DNA of 64,000 bases. Source: Undibacterium parvum. GTDB lineage: Bacteria; Pseudomonadota; Gammaproteobacteria; Burkholderiales; Burkholderiaceae_D. The stretch is taken from contig NZ_CP034464.1 in assembly GCF_003955735.1 (NCBI RefSeq), positions 2,108,001-2,172,000 on the forward strand. The letters are read 5' to 3'. The notes beneath the pieces are model-generated. The model was not told the origin of the DNA and ran no database searches. It saw only the letters and a list, made by a program, of their open reading frames with translations. This document shows, piece after piece, positions 53,187-61,375 of the stretch. Every line of letters starts with the position of its first letter. Positions within the stretch are counted from its first letter, which is position 1. The position numbers and the translations under genes were made by a program.

Positions 53187-53693
53187 ATGCCCAATGATCA
53201 CGCCCTCTTGCTAGATTGCATTCCCCGCCTGCGCCGCTATGCGCGTGCGCTGGTGGGCGAGCAAGCCGGGGCCGACGATCTGGTGCAAGATACCCTAGAA
53301 CGTGGCTGGCAAAAATTGGCGGCCTGGCGTCAAGGCAGTGATATGCGCGCCTGGTTGTTTAGTATCATGCACAATTTGCGCATGGATCAGCTACGCAAAC
53401 CCACGCTGCCCACCGAAGTCTTGGATGAAGCTACCCCGCCGCCCGTGATGGCAGCGAGCCAGAGCCACGGCCTGGAAGTACGCGATTTGCAAACTGCGCT
53501 CGCCATGTTGCCGCTAGAGCAGCGCCAGGTCTTGCTGTTGGTCGCATTAGAACAAATGACTTACGAAGAGGTGGCGCAGACGCTGTCGCTACCGCTAGGT
53601 ACGGTGATGTCGCGGCTGTCGCGTGGGCGCGAAAAACTCCGTGCCCTGATGGATGGTCGTAATCTGGTCGCAGCGCTGCGCGTGGTGAAATAG
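53187..53693 (+). CDS. ECF-family RNA polymerase sigma factor
   Basis: A 168-residue extracytoplasmic-function sigma factor. Region 2 is at ~residues 10-75 (YARALVGEQAGADDLVQDTL, RAWLFSIMHNLRMDQLR) and region 4 at ~105-155 (LPLEQRQVLLLVALEQMTYE, GTVMSRLSRGREKLRAL). The ATG at 53187 is chosen over an upstream in-frame TTG. It is followed 15 bases later by a probable anti-sigma gene. Target promoters cannot be predicted here. Confidence 0.93.
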   Translation: MPNDHALLLDCIPRLRRYARALVGEQAGADDLVQDTLERGWQKLAAWRQGSDMRAWLFSIMHNLRMDQLRKPTLPTEVLDEATPPPVMAASQSHGLEVRDLQTALAMLPLEQRQVLLLVALEQMTYEEVAQTLSLPLGTVMSRLSRGREKLRALMDGRNLVAALRVVK

Positions 53694-53708
53694 CATGAAG
53701 GTCGATCA

Positions 53709-54530
53709 ATGAAACACTTGCCTGTCACCGAAGCCGATTTGCACGCCTATGTCGATGGCCTGCTGCCGGCCGACCGGGCGGTCGAGGTCGCCGCCTATTT
53801 AACGGCGCGTCCCGCCGAGCAAACCCGATTAAAGACCTATCGCGCCCAAAATACTGCTTTGCGCGCCATGTTTAATCCTGTGCTCGAAGAGCCTGTGCCG
53901 CTGGCCTTATTGAACCTGCCTAGAGCTGCGCGGGCAGCGCCGATTGATCAGCCGCACGCTTGGCGTTGGCAAAGCCTGGCGGCAAGTCTGGCGATCGCCT
54001 TGGTCAGTGGCAGTACCGGCTGGTTATTGCACGGGGCTGCGACGCCAAACCTGGAGCTGGCGCAGCTGGAAAGGCCGGCTAAGGCAGGGCTGGGCAAGGC
54101 CTCGGGGCTAGCGCATCAGGCCGCCATCGCGCATGTCGTGTACAGCCCCGATCTGCGCCGTCCGGTAGAGATAGGGGCGGATCAGGAAGATCAACTGGTG
54201 GGCTGGCTTTCCAAACGCATGGGGAATCAAATCCGTCCGCCAAAATTGGGCAAGCTAGGGTATGAGCTGATCGGCGGTCGCTTACTGCCCGGCGAAAGCG
54301 GCCCGGTAGCGCAATTCATGTATCACGACAGCACCGGGCAGCGCCTGACCCTGTACGTCTCGACCGAGCAAGTACACAACCAGGACACCGGCTTTAAGTT
54401 CAGTCAGGAAGGCCCGGTACAGGTGTTTTACTGGATCGATGGTAAGTTCGGCTATGCGCTCTCGGGTGGTATCAATAAAGCCGAGCTGGGCAAAATCGCC
54501 AGCGCGGTGTATGCACAACTGGCACCCTGA
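53709..54530 (+). CDS. Probable anti-sigma factor (membrane-anchored)
   Basis: A 273-residue protein. The N-terminal ~70 residues start TEADLHAYVDGLLPADRAVE, the zinc-less anti-sigma type fold; one transmembrane helix follows (~residues 85-105, SLAASLAIALVSGSTGWLLH), leaving a periplasmic domain (GRLLPGESGPVAQFMYH). Its position after the ECF gene supports a role in holding that sigma factor inactive until a periplasmic signal. The signal is unknown. Confidence 0.88.
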   Translation: MKHLPVTEADLHAYVDGLLPADRAVEVAAYLTARPAEQTRLKTYRAQNTALRAMFNPVLEEPVPLALLNLPRAARAAPIDQPHAWRWQSLAASLAIALVSGSTGWLLHGAATPNLELAQLERPAKAGLGKASGLAHQAAIAHVVYSPDLRRPVEIGADQEDQLVGWLSKRMGNQIRPPKLGKLGYELIGGRLLPGESGPVAQFMYHDSTGQRLTLYVSTEQVHNQDTGFKFSQEGPVQVFYWIDGKFGYALSGGINKAELGKIASAVYAQLAP

Positions 54531-54549
54531 AGCACGGCTAGCGCTGTAA

Positions 54550-54708
54550 CTGTTCAGCCTGCTATTAAAATTATTAAAAACAAAACGAAAACATCTCAAA
54601 GGAGGCACAGAGACACAGTGAAAAACGGAGAACTGTCTTGCTTTCCTCTGTGAATCTCTGTGCCTCTGTGTTGAGTGGTTTTGACTTTCTTCATAGCGGG
54701 CTGAACAG
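54550..54708. repeat. 159-bp palindromic element
   Basis: Outer arms CTGTTCAGCCTGCTAT (54550-54565) and ATAGCGGGCTGAACAG (54693-54708) match as inverted repeats with one mismatch. Inner arms AGGCACAGAGA (54603-54613) and TCTCTGTGCCT (54655-54665) pair too. No coding capacity; MITE-like. The CACAGAGACACAG words recall a repeat class common in bacteria. Confidence 0.6.
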
Positions 54709-54740
54709 TAAGCTAGCCCACCATCAATTTTTTAAGCCCT

Positions 54741-54766
54741 GGCCGCGCGCGCATAGCCCATGCGGG
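54741..54766. repeat. REP-like repeat A, left half only
   Basis: GCGCGCGCATAGCCCATGCG is one arm of the repeat; the second arm is missing because the IS1111-type element begins a few bases further on. A candidate for the lost arm is CTTATGGACTATGCGCCAGC at about 57431, past the IS1111 and first IS30 elements. Confidence 0.5.
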
Positions 54767-54786
54767 TTTTATATGAACACCTTCCA

Positions 54787-55068
54787 TTTGCCAAGGTATT
54801 TTTTATGTTTTATTAAATAGGTAAAGCTGCAGTTTTATATCCGGCCTTAGTGCAGGTAAATACCCTGCGGGCCCCGATGGAATCTGCTGACTCACGCCTC
54901 ATTTCCAGGACGGGCTGTTAGCCCTAACCCGCATACAGGTTTGGTGAATCACGGTCTGACCTATTTGCCATCACACTAAAATAGCCTTACGCAAACTATG
55001 AACTTCTTTGTCTTGCCTTACCACTGACTCCTTTTGGAGCTCAAACTCAGTCATGCAATGCCGTATAC
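54787..55068 (-). ncRNA. Candidate bridge-RNA region of the IS1111-type element
   Basis: Noncoding right end between transposase stop and inverted repeat. In IS1111 elements this end is reported to encode the bridge RNA that guides recombination. On the minus strand it can form GGGTTAGGGCTAACAGCCC and GCAGG-gtattta-CCTGC stems. Identity as RNA is inference from position and length; boundaries unknown. Confidence 0.4.
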
Positions 55069-56151
55069 TTATCCACGGCGGCGGGCGTGGTCCATCACAA
55101 GACCATGAACGCTCGCCGCGGTGGGTAAGTCGGCCGGTTTGACACTGACATGCCCACGATCATACTTTTTTCCGTGCGCCAGAATTGCCCAGATTGTCCT
55201 GGCCATTTTATTCGCCAGTGCCACGACCACGACATTTTTTGGCCGCCGCGGATTGATCCCTTGTAACCAGGCGCTCGGCTCCTTGCTATGCTCAAGAACA
55301 GATCGGGCACCGTGGATCAGCAGCGTGCGTAAGTAGCTGTCGCCGCGCTTGCTGATGCCTAGCAATCGCACCTTGCCACCCGTGCCAGTTTGCCCGGGAA
55401 CGATCCCCAACCAGGCAGCGAATTGCCGTCCCGAGGTGAACACGTTGGCATTACCCACGGTAGCGACAACCGCGGTGGCGGTGATTAAGCCCACACCGGG
55501 TATTTCTGCGATGTCTTGGCTGGCCTGGTCTTCTTTCATCCAGGTCTGTAAGCGTCGCTCAATGTCTGCGACCTGATGATCGAGGGTACTGAGCATGTTC
55601 CAGCGTTCGCGTAGTGTCTCGATCAGAAAGGCCGGCAAACGCTCATCGAGGCGCGCCAGAATACCCGGCATAGCCGCATTGAGCGCGGCACGACCGAGCG
55701 CCATGACTTCGCCAAATTCCATCAATAAACCGCGCAGTTCATTACTTTGCATCGTGCGAAATTTAATCAGTTGCTGACGCATCCGGTGCAGTGCCAGCAC
55801 CGCTTGTTGTGCTTCTGTTTTAAGCGCCACCGCTTTGATACCAGGCTGCTGTACGGCCATCCTGATGGCACGCGCATCGGCGGCGTCATTCTTGTTGCCC
55901 ATCACAAAAGCCTTGACCGCTTTACCTGGCATGAGCTTGACGTGATGCCCCATTGCCGTCAATTTGCGGCCCCAGTGCTGCGCACCACCACAGGCTTCCA
56001 TGCCGATCAGGCAGGATGTTAGGTTCACAAAATAGTCGAGAAATTTCGCGCGTTTGAGCTGTTTATTGAAAATCTCACCGGTTTCCTGATCAACCCAGTG
56101 CAACTGAAATACGCTCTTGGCAATGTCGATGCCGTCTACGGTATGATTCAT
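55069..56151 (-). CDS. IS110-family transposase
   Basis: A 360-residue DEDD-type transposase. The N-terminal RuvC-like domain has acidic residues Asp9 (GIDIAKSVF), Glu53 (GMEACGG), Asp90 and Asp93 (NKNDAADARAI). The C-terminal Transposase_20 domain has IPGVGLITATAVVA and the conserved serine of RGDSYLRTLLIHGAR. The ATG at 56151 follows GGAGAA; a longer in-frame start exists but lacks a site. Length fits the family (~340). Intact and presumably active. Confidence 0.93.
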   Translation of the reverse strand: MNHTVDGIDIAKSVFQLHWVDQETGEIFNKQLKRAKFLDYFVNLTSCLIGMEACGGAQHWGRKLTAMGHHVKLMPGKAVKAFVMGNKNDAADARAIRMAVQQPGIKAVALKTEAQQAVLALHRMRQQLIKFRTMQSNELRGLLMEFGEVMALGRAALNAAMPGILARLDERLPAFLIETLRERWNMLSTLDHQVADIERRLQTWMKEDQASQDIAEIPGVGLITATAVVATVGNANVFTSGRQFAAWLGIVPGQTGTGGKVRLLGISKRGDSYLRTLLIHGARSVLEHSKEPSAWLQGINPRRPKNVVVVALANKMARTIWAILAHGKKYDRGHVSVKPADLPTAASVHGLVMDHARRRG

Positions 56152-56315
56152 TTGGATTCTCCTTCTCTCAAGTGGTTTGGTGTTACAGCTCCACTTTGGC
56201 ACATCGATGCCGTTGGGTTGTGAGAATCCTTCTTTTTTTCTCACTATTGCCCAATTGCACTGCCGTTACTCTTTCATCCGGGTGGAAGGTGTTCATTCCA
56301 TTTCCAGCCTATCTT

Positions 56316-57373
56316 GCGAATTAAAGTTCGAATTGCGACGGTAAAAGGATAAAAATACAAAGGTTTTGCTCGTTACAGGAGTACCTTTGTATTGTTCTTA
56401 ACCCAAGGAAATCGCAATGGAATTTACTCACCTCAGAGCTAAACAGCGCTCGCAAATTGAACGCCTGCTAGCGTCAAAAACCAGCGTAAGCAAGATTGCC
56501 ACAGTAGTTGGAGTAGATCGTTCAACCATTTATCGCGAGATCAAGCGAGGCAAAGTAAATCAAAAATACAACGCCCTCGCGTCCAATGAAAGAACGCTTA
56601 AACGTATTGCCAAAAGCGCGGCCAATCATCCAACCAAACCGAAAGAAATCTGGCCGCTGGTGCGACATTTATTAAATCAGGAATGGTCTCCAGACGAAAT
56701 CAGCGCACGTTTGCGGATTGCTGGCAGCGAAGAGAACTGGTCTATCAGTCATCAAACGATCTACAACTGGATACGGCGTACCAAGAGTGCTTTGAATAAA
56801 AAATTACGTCGCTATCAGCTTGCCAAGGTCTGGAAGCCCGCCAAATCTAGCTATCCGGCCGGTCGCAAGAGTATTCGACAGCGTCCCAAAGACGCGCTGG
56901 CAAGAGAGATTGCCGGTCACTGGGAGGGCGACACCATCCGCGGACAGTCACATCATCACTGCCTACTCACCTTGGTCGAACGCAAAAGCTTGTACACCAA
57001 AATCTCGCCCGTCTTGCAAAAGACGGCCATCACTGTTGCCGCTGCGGTTGGTAAGGAACTCAATGGATTACCCGGCCTTTCACTGACCTTAGATAATGGC
57101 TGTGAATTTGCGCACTTCAAAGACATGGGCTTACCGGTCTTCTTTGCCGATCCTGGTCGCCCTCGGCAGCGCTCCCGCAATGAAAATACCAATGGTTTGA
57201 TCCGTCAATACATACCAAAAAGAATGCGTCTGAAGACACTTTCCAGGGCGCGCATTCAACACATTGAAGACCGCCTGAATCATCGCCCCAGAAAAACTTT
57301 AGGCTACAAAACGCCACATGAAGTACTATTTAATTTAACACCTAATTCCGTCGCATTTCGAACTTGAATTCGC
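56316..57373 (+). mobile_element. IS30-family element, copy 1
   Basis: A 1058-bp element bounded by imperfect 26-bp inverted repeats, left GCGAATTAAAGTTCGAATTG and right CATTTCGAACTTGAATTCGC. The transposase stop codon falls inside the right repeat. The outermost GC may be a target duplication rather than part of the element. It lies 19 bases beyond the IS1111-type inverted repeat. Copy 2 is at 58892-59949 in the same orientation. Confidence 0.88.
56417..57367 (+). CDS. IS30-family transposase, copy 1
   Basis: A 316-residue DDE transposase. N-terminal HTH (~residues 8-45, RSQIERLLASKTSVSKIATV, GVDRSTIYREIKRG), then a catalytic domain: first Asp in GHWEGDTIRG, second in LTLDNGCEFAHF, and Glu in RNENTNGLIRQY. 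Slightly below the IS30 mean length but uninterrupted. It differs from copy 2 at only a few residues (Lys/Asn, Asp/Gly, Ala/Thr, Thr/Leu and Gly/Ala changes). Confidence 0.95.
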   Translation: MEFTHLRAKQRSQIERLLASKTSVSKIATVVGVDRSTIYREIKRGKVNQKYNALASNERTLKRIAKSAANHPTKPKEIWPLVRHLLNQEWSPDEISARLRIAGSEENWSISHQTIYNWIRRTKSALNKKLRRYQLAKVWKPAKSSYPAGRKSIRQRPKDALAREIAGHWEGDTIRGQSHHHCLLTLVERKSLYTKISPVLQKTAITVAAAVGKELNGLPGLSLTLDNGCEFAHFKDMGLPVFFADPGRPRQRSRNENTNGLIRQYIPKRMRLKTLSRARIQHIEDRLNHRPRKTLGYKTPHEVLFNLTPNSVAFRT

Positions 57374-57460
57374 AAGGCAGGCCGGACAGGCGCATGAGCA
57401 CTGCGTGAGCGGGCAGGGTGGCTGGAAAGCCTTATGGACTATGCGCCAGCAGCCAGTGCT
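57374..57460. repeat. Repeat-derived flank of IS30 copy 1
   Basis: GGACAGGCGCATGAGC and TGAGCGGGCAG match, inverted, the right flank of copy 2 (CTGCCCGCTCAGGCATAGCC, GCGCCTGTCC). It also holds an arm-like TATGGACTATGCGCCAGC. 57461-57623 contains no recognisable gene. Confidence 0.55.
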
Positions 57461-57623
57461 GAGGTGAAGATGGATGCATCAGTGAGTTTGTGCGAAAATT
57501 CGTGCTCGCAAAGTTCGCATACACCTACAAAAAACTGACCCCAAGCTATGCTACCAAACTCCCTCCGCGCTGACCGCGCCCAGTACTCGTTCTGCGCATC
57601 CCGCGTGCTTAGTGTGCTGTCCC

Positions 57624-58826
57624 ATGCATAGTCAAACCGAGTTTGACTGGCGCAGCATAGGCGCTTTGAATACCGTCTCGACCCTGGCGCAAGTGGGGCA
57701 ATTTGGCATCGCCTTTGTGGTGCTGCCGGTATGGTTGGTTGAGCAGGGTTTAAATGCCTCGCAACTGGGCATGTTCGCCGCTTCCTTGTGGCTGGGGCAG
57801 TTGCCCGGTTTGGGCTTTGCGCCTTGGTTGTGCAAGCGTTTTGGCGATAAACAAGTGATACTCGCTGGCTTGTTTTCTACCCTGCTGGCGCTGAGCTGCG
57901 CGGCCTTGGTGGGCTGGCCGTTTTGGCTGATCGCGGGGGCGCTGGCTGGCTTCGGTCTTGGCTTGCGCTGGATCGCCTTAGAGCCCTGGTTGTATCTGAT
58001 TGCGCCAGCTCACGCGCGCGGGCGTCTGGTCGGCTTTCATGAAACTCTGATCGCCTTGGCGCCTATCGTCGCGCCGCTGCTGGCCGCTTATTTTGGGATA
58101 CATGGTAAGGCGATTTTTTGGATAGGTGCAGGCTTTACCCTGGCCGCCATCGTGCCGCTGTGCCTGGCCAGAAGCGCCACCATTCAGACGCACCAGCCAG
58201 GGACAGGAGTTAGCGGGACGAGCACAGGTGGGGCCAGAATGAAGGCCGCGATCGCGCAGATTTTCCGGCAGCCGCGCGACCACATCTTCAAGCAAGGCAT
58301 CGTGATTGCGCTCTTGGGCGGCATGAGCGAGGCCGCGCTATCGGGCCTGTTTGCGATCTTTGCGCAAGAGCGCGGTTATGCGGTATTGCAGATCACCGAT
58401 TTGCTGGCGCTGTTTGGGGTGGGCGGTTTGCTGCTGCAATACCCAGTGGGCTGGCTGACCGATCACACCAGCCTGGGTACGGCAGCCATCAGTTGCGCAC
58501 TGGGAACCGTGCTGGTGGCGCTCTGCATGAGCCTGCCGCTGGCCTATCTGCCTATGCAGGTGGCGGTGTTCTTGTTGGGTGGTTTTATCACCGCTTTTCT
58601 GACCATGGCATTGATCGCCAGCACCACCACCGGTTCCGGTGATATGGCGCAAAACGTCAGCCTGCTGTCGATGCTGTACACCCTCAGCGCGGTGGCCGGC
58701 CCCTTGATCGCCGGGTTGGTGATGCAGACTAGCCATGCCGATGCCCTGATGTGGCTGATCGCGCTAGCCGCCTTGAGCATGGCCAGCATACTGGCGCTGT
58801 ACGGCCGCAATAGCCGGACTAGATAG
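57624..58826 (+). CDS. MFS transporter between the IS30 copies
   Basis: A 400-residue membrane protein with about twelve hydrophobic helices. It starts MHSQTEFDWRSIGALNTVST, and the loop 2-3 region is FAPWLCKRFGDKQVIL; the sixth-seventh helix loop near residue 190-215 is polar. It belongs to the YbfB/sugar-like MFS group at most; substrate unknown. ATG at 57624 preferred over a GTG four codons earlier. It is the only gene between two directly repeated IS30 copies, which could mobilise it. Confidence 0.85.
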   Translation: MHSQTEFDWRSIGALNTVSTLAQVGQFGIAFVVLPVWLVEQGLNASQLGMFAASLWLGQLPGLGFAPWLCKRFGDKQVILAGLFSTLLALSCAALVGWPFWLIAGALAGFGLGLRWIALEPWLYLIAPAHARGRLVGFHETLIALAPIVAPLLAAYFGIHGKAIFWIGAGFTLAAIVPLCLARSATIQTHQPGTGVSGTSTGGARMKAAIAQIFRQPRDHIFKQGIVIALLGGMSEAALSGLFAIFAQERGYAVLQITDLLALFGVGGLLLQYPVGWLTDHTSLGTAAISCALGTVLVALCMSLPLAYLPMQVAVFLLGGFITAFLTMALIASTTTGSGDMAQNVSLLSMLYTLSAVAGPLIAGLVMQTSHADALMWLIALAALSMASILALYGRNSRTR

Positions 58827-58848
58827 CCAGCCTAAATTTTTGCATCAT

Positions 58849-58891
58849 CTAGCCGCTCGCGCATAGTCCATGCGGGTTTGCGGGCTGGCAT
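58849..58891. repeat. REP-like repeat A, left arm before IS30 copy 2
   Basis: GCTCGCGCATAGTCCATGCG is a single arm; the IS30 copy begins 20 bases later. A likely mate, CCCGCATGGGATATGCGCAG, is at about 60004, beyond the insertion. Confidence 0.55.
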
Positions 58892-59949
58892 GCGAATTAA
58901 AGTTCGAATTGCGACGGCATAAGGATAGAAATACAAAGATTTTACTCGTTACAGGAGTACCTTTGTATTGTTCTTAACCCAAGGAAATCGCAATGGAATT
59001 TACTCACCTCAGAGCTAAACAGCGCTCGCAAATTGAACGCCTGCTAGCGTCAAAAACCAGCGTAAGCAAGATTGCCACAGTAGTTGGAGTAGATCGTTCA
59101 ACCATTTATCGCGAGATCAAGCGAGGCAAAGTAAATCAAAAATACAACGCCCTCGCGTCCAATGAAAGAACGCTTAAACGTATTGCCAAAAGCGCGGCCA
59201 ATCATCCAACCAAACCGAAAGAAATCTGGCCGCTGGTGCGACATTTATTAAATCAAGAATGGTCTCCAGACGAAATCAGCGCACGTTTGCGCATTGCGGG
59301 CAGTGAAGAGAATTGGTCTATCAGTCACCAAACGATCTACAACTGGATACGGCGTACCAAGAGTGCATTGAATAAAAAATTACGTCGCTATCAGCTTGCC
59401 AACGTCTGGAAGCCCGCCAAATCTAGCTATCCGGCCGGTCGCAAGAGTATTCGACAGCGTCCCAAAGGCGCGTTGACAAGAGAGATTGCTGGTCACTGGG
59501 AAGGCGACACCATCCGCGGACAGTCACATCATCACTGCCTACTCACTTTGGTCGAACGCAAAAGCTTGTACACCAAAATCTCTCCCGTCTTGCAAAAGAC
59601 GGCCATCCTTGTTGCCGCTGCGGTTGGAAAAGAACTCAATGGATTGCCCGCCCTTTCACTGACCTTAGATAATGGCTGTGAATTTGCGCACTTTAAAGAC
59701 ATGGGCTTACCGGTCTTCTTTGCCGATCCTGGTCGCCCTCGGCAGCGCTCCCGCAATGAAAATACCAATGGTTTGATCCGTCAATACATACCAAAAAGAA
59801 TGCGTCTGAAGACACTTTCCAGGGCGCGCATTCAACACATTGAAGACCGCCTGAATCATCGCCCCAGAAAAACTTTAGGCTACAAAACGCCACATGAAGT
59901 ACTATTTAATTTAACACCTAATTCCGTCGCATTTCGAACTTGAATTCGC
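58892..59949 (+). mobile_element. IS30-family element, copy 2
   Basis: 1058 bp with the same terminal inverted repeats as copy 1 and the same orientation. It is flanked by REP-like sequence on both sides. With copy 1 it brackets the MFS gene in a composite-transposon-like arrangement of about 3.6 kb. Confidence 0.88.
58993..59943 (+). CDS. IS30-family transposase, copy 2
   Basis: A 316-residue IS30 transposase almost identical to the one at 56417, with the same HTH and DDE residues. Distinguishing residues are Asn in QLANVWK, Gly and Thr in RPKGALTREI, Leu in TAILVAA and Ala in LPALS. Silent differences cluster in the 3' two-thirds, so the copies are related but not freshly duplicated. Intact. 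Confidence 0.95.
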   Translation: MEFTHLRAKQRSQIERLLASKTSVSKIATVVGVDRSTIYREIKRGKVNQKYNALASNERTLKRIAKSAANHPTKPKEIWPLVRHLLNQEWSPDEISARLRIAGSEENWSISHQTIYNWIRRTKSALNKKLRRYQLANVWKPAKSSYPAGRKSIRQRPKGALTREIAGHWEGDTIRGQSHHHCLLTLVERKSLYTKISPVLQKTAILVAAAVGKELNGLPALSLTLDNGCEFAHFKDMGLPVFFADPGRPRQRSRNENTNGLIRQYIPKRMRLKTLSRARIQHIEDRLNHRPRKTLGYKTPHEVLFNLTPNSVAFRT

Positions 59950-59954
59950 ATATC

Positions 59955-60029
59955 TGCCCGCTCAGGCATAGCCTATGCGCCTGTCCAGCCTGCCTATCGG
60001 CAAACCCGCATGGGATATGCGCAGTGGGC
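59955..60029. repeat. REP-like repeat A, copy after IS30 copy 2
   Basis: Arms GCCCGCTCAGGCATAGCCTA and CATGGGATATGCGCAGTGGG around a 30-base spacer. It lies between IS30 copy 2 and the acyltransferase gene end. Confidence 0.6.
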
Positions 60030-60059
60030 CTGTGCCAAAACTATTCTTCAGCATTTTTG

Positions 60060-61262
60060 CTACAGAGATGTTTTGCTGTTCAGCTTGCCTAAGCCGAACA
60101 GCGGTCGCAGTAAGGCATGGCGTTTGACGATCTCATAGCCGCCGAAACTCAGTATCAGGGTGGCGACGATGAGCAGGCATGCTTCTGCTGGCGCTGCTAG
60201 TTGATAGGGTTTTAAAGCATGTGCCAACATCACGATGATGGTCTGGTGAAAAATATACACAGGGAAAATTGCCACGGTCAGATAGCGGCGTGCCGCATGG
60301 TCTTTTTGCAGATGGAGGCGAGCAAAGCCACAAGCGCCTAAAATTGCGGTCCACTCCAAAATCACCCAAATACCACGCTGCATCAGGCGTAGCCAGTCTG
60401 GCGCTGGATGGACATTATTGAAATAGGCATAGTAGCTGACCAGAAAAATCCAAGCTACGAGTGCGCTCAGCAGACTGGGCCAGCGCAAGCGCACCAGCTC
60501 TTGCCAAAATCGATCTGAGGGCGCAATCAGGGCGCCAAACAGGAAGAAAAACAAGTAATTGGCATGATTAAACCAATCGTCGATCAAGGCATGCGTCGTT
60601 GGAAAATGATTTAACATCACCACGCGTATCAAGGCCAGATAAAGTATCGGTAGCACGATGATGCGCCAGCCTCGCAGTTGATTTATCAAGACCGCCCGTA
60701 GACGCGAAAACCAGTTGGCTCTGAGCGCGATGAAAACAGCTAGTACTAAGCTGTAGGCCCACAGATAGGCGACAAACCAGAGGTGATTCCAGGTCGGCAA
60801 AATCAGGCAGCCATCTTTGCAAAATCCTGAGTAGCCACTCAGATACAGCTTCATAAAATCCAAATAACTACCGGGATAGGCGAGTTTTTCTATGACTTCA
60901 AAATAAGTTTGAGGCGGCACGATGATCAGCATGCCAAACAGTAAGGGCGGCAACAGGCGGCCACTTCTTTGTCGGGCAAACTTTGCTGCACTATGTTTTT
61001 GTAGCATGAAGGCGGATGCCACACCGGAGACCAAAAACAAGAGGCTCAAGCGCCACGGTGAGCTTAGCAGCATCAGCGGTTTGATCGTGTCTATCACATG
61101 CGGACTATTCACATGCCAGTCTTCGCCTACGTAGTACATGCCTACGTGATAGAAAATGAGTAAGAAGAAGGCGATGATACGTACCCAATCCAAAAAATAC
61201 AGGCGCTCGCTAGTGCTGGCGCTGGCGGGAAGGGCTGTCGATGTAGTGGAAGACTGAGGCAT
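60060..61262 (-). CDS. Acyltransferase-3 family membrane protein
   Basis: A 400-residue membrane protein of the acyltransferase 3 family (PF01757), with about ten helices. The first helix region reads RLYFLDWVRIIAFFLLIFYH, with the conserved Arg-x(n)-His pattern of the family, and LLSSPWRLSLLFLVSGVASA follows. It resembles OpgC-like proteins that transfer acyl groups (succinyl, acetyl) to envelope glucans or sugars. I chose the Met at 61262, next to the polar leader PQSSTTSTAL. Divergence from neighbours leaves no clear operon. Confidence 0.88.
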   Translation of the reverse strand: MPQSSTTSTALPASASTSERLYFLDWVRIIAFFLLIFYHVGMYYVGEDWHVNSPHVIDTIKPLMLLSSPWRLSLLFLVSGVASAFMLQKHSAAKFARQRSGRLLPPLLFGMLIIVPPQTYFEVIEKLAYPGSYLDFMKLYLSGYSGFCKDGCLILPTWNHLWFVAYLWAYSLVLAVFIALRANWFSRLRAVLINQLRGWRIIVLPILYLALIRVVMLNHFPTTHALIDDWFNHANYLFFFLFGALIAPSDRFWQELVRLRWPSLLSALVAWIFLVSYYAYFNNVHPAPDWLRLMQRGIWVILEWTAILGACGFARLHLQKDHAARRYLTVAIFPVYIFHQTIIVMLAHALKPYQLAAPAEACLLIVATLILSFGGYEIVKRHALLRPLFGLGKLNSKTSL

Positions 61263-61375
61263 GCTCTTGCTCGCGAAGTGAACGATACAGAGTAGCCTAC
61301 GCAGGTGGAGCAGCAACTGCCATCAAATTGTGGCGAAATGGGGTTGGGATGGGGCGAGTCGGATGCAACGCAAAG

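Larger units (their letters stand above)
54773..56296 (-). mobile_element. IS110-family element, IS1111-like subgroup
   Basis: The element is bounded by an exact 14-bp inverted repeat, ATGAACACCTTCCA (54773-54786) and TGGAAGGTGTTCAT (56283-56296). Subterminal inverted repeats of this size are a mark of the IS1111 subgroup. It holds one transposase gene, a 131-base noncoding left end and a 282-base noncoding right end. True ends may lie a few bases outside the repeats. It sits next to half of a REP-like repeat, a target type known for several IS110/IS1111 elements. Confidence 0.75.
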
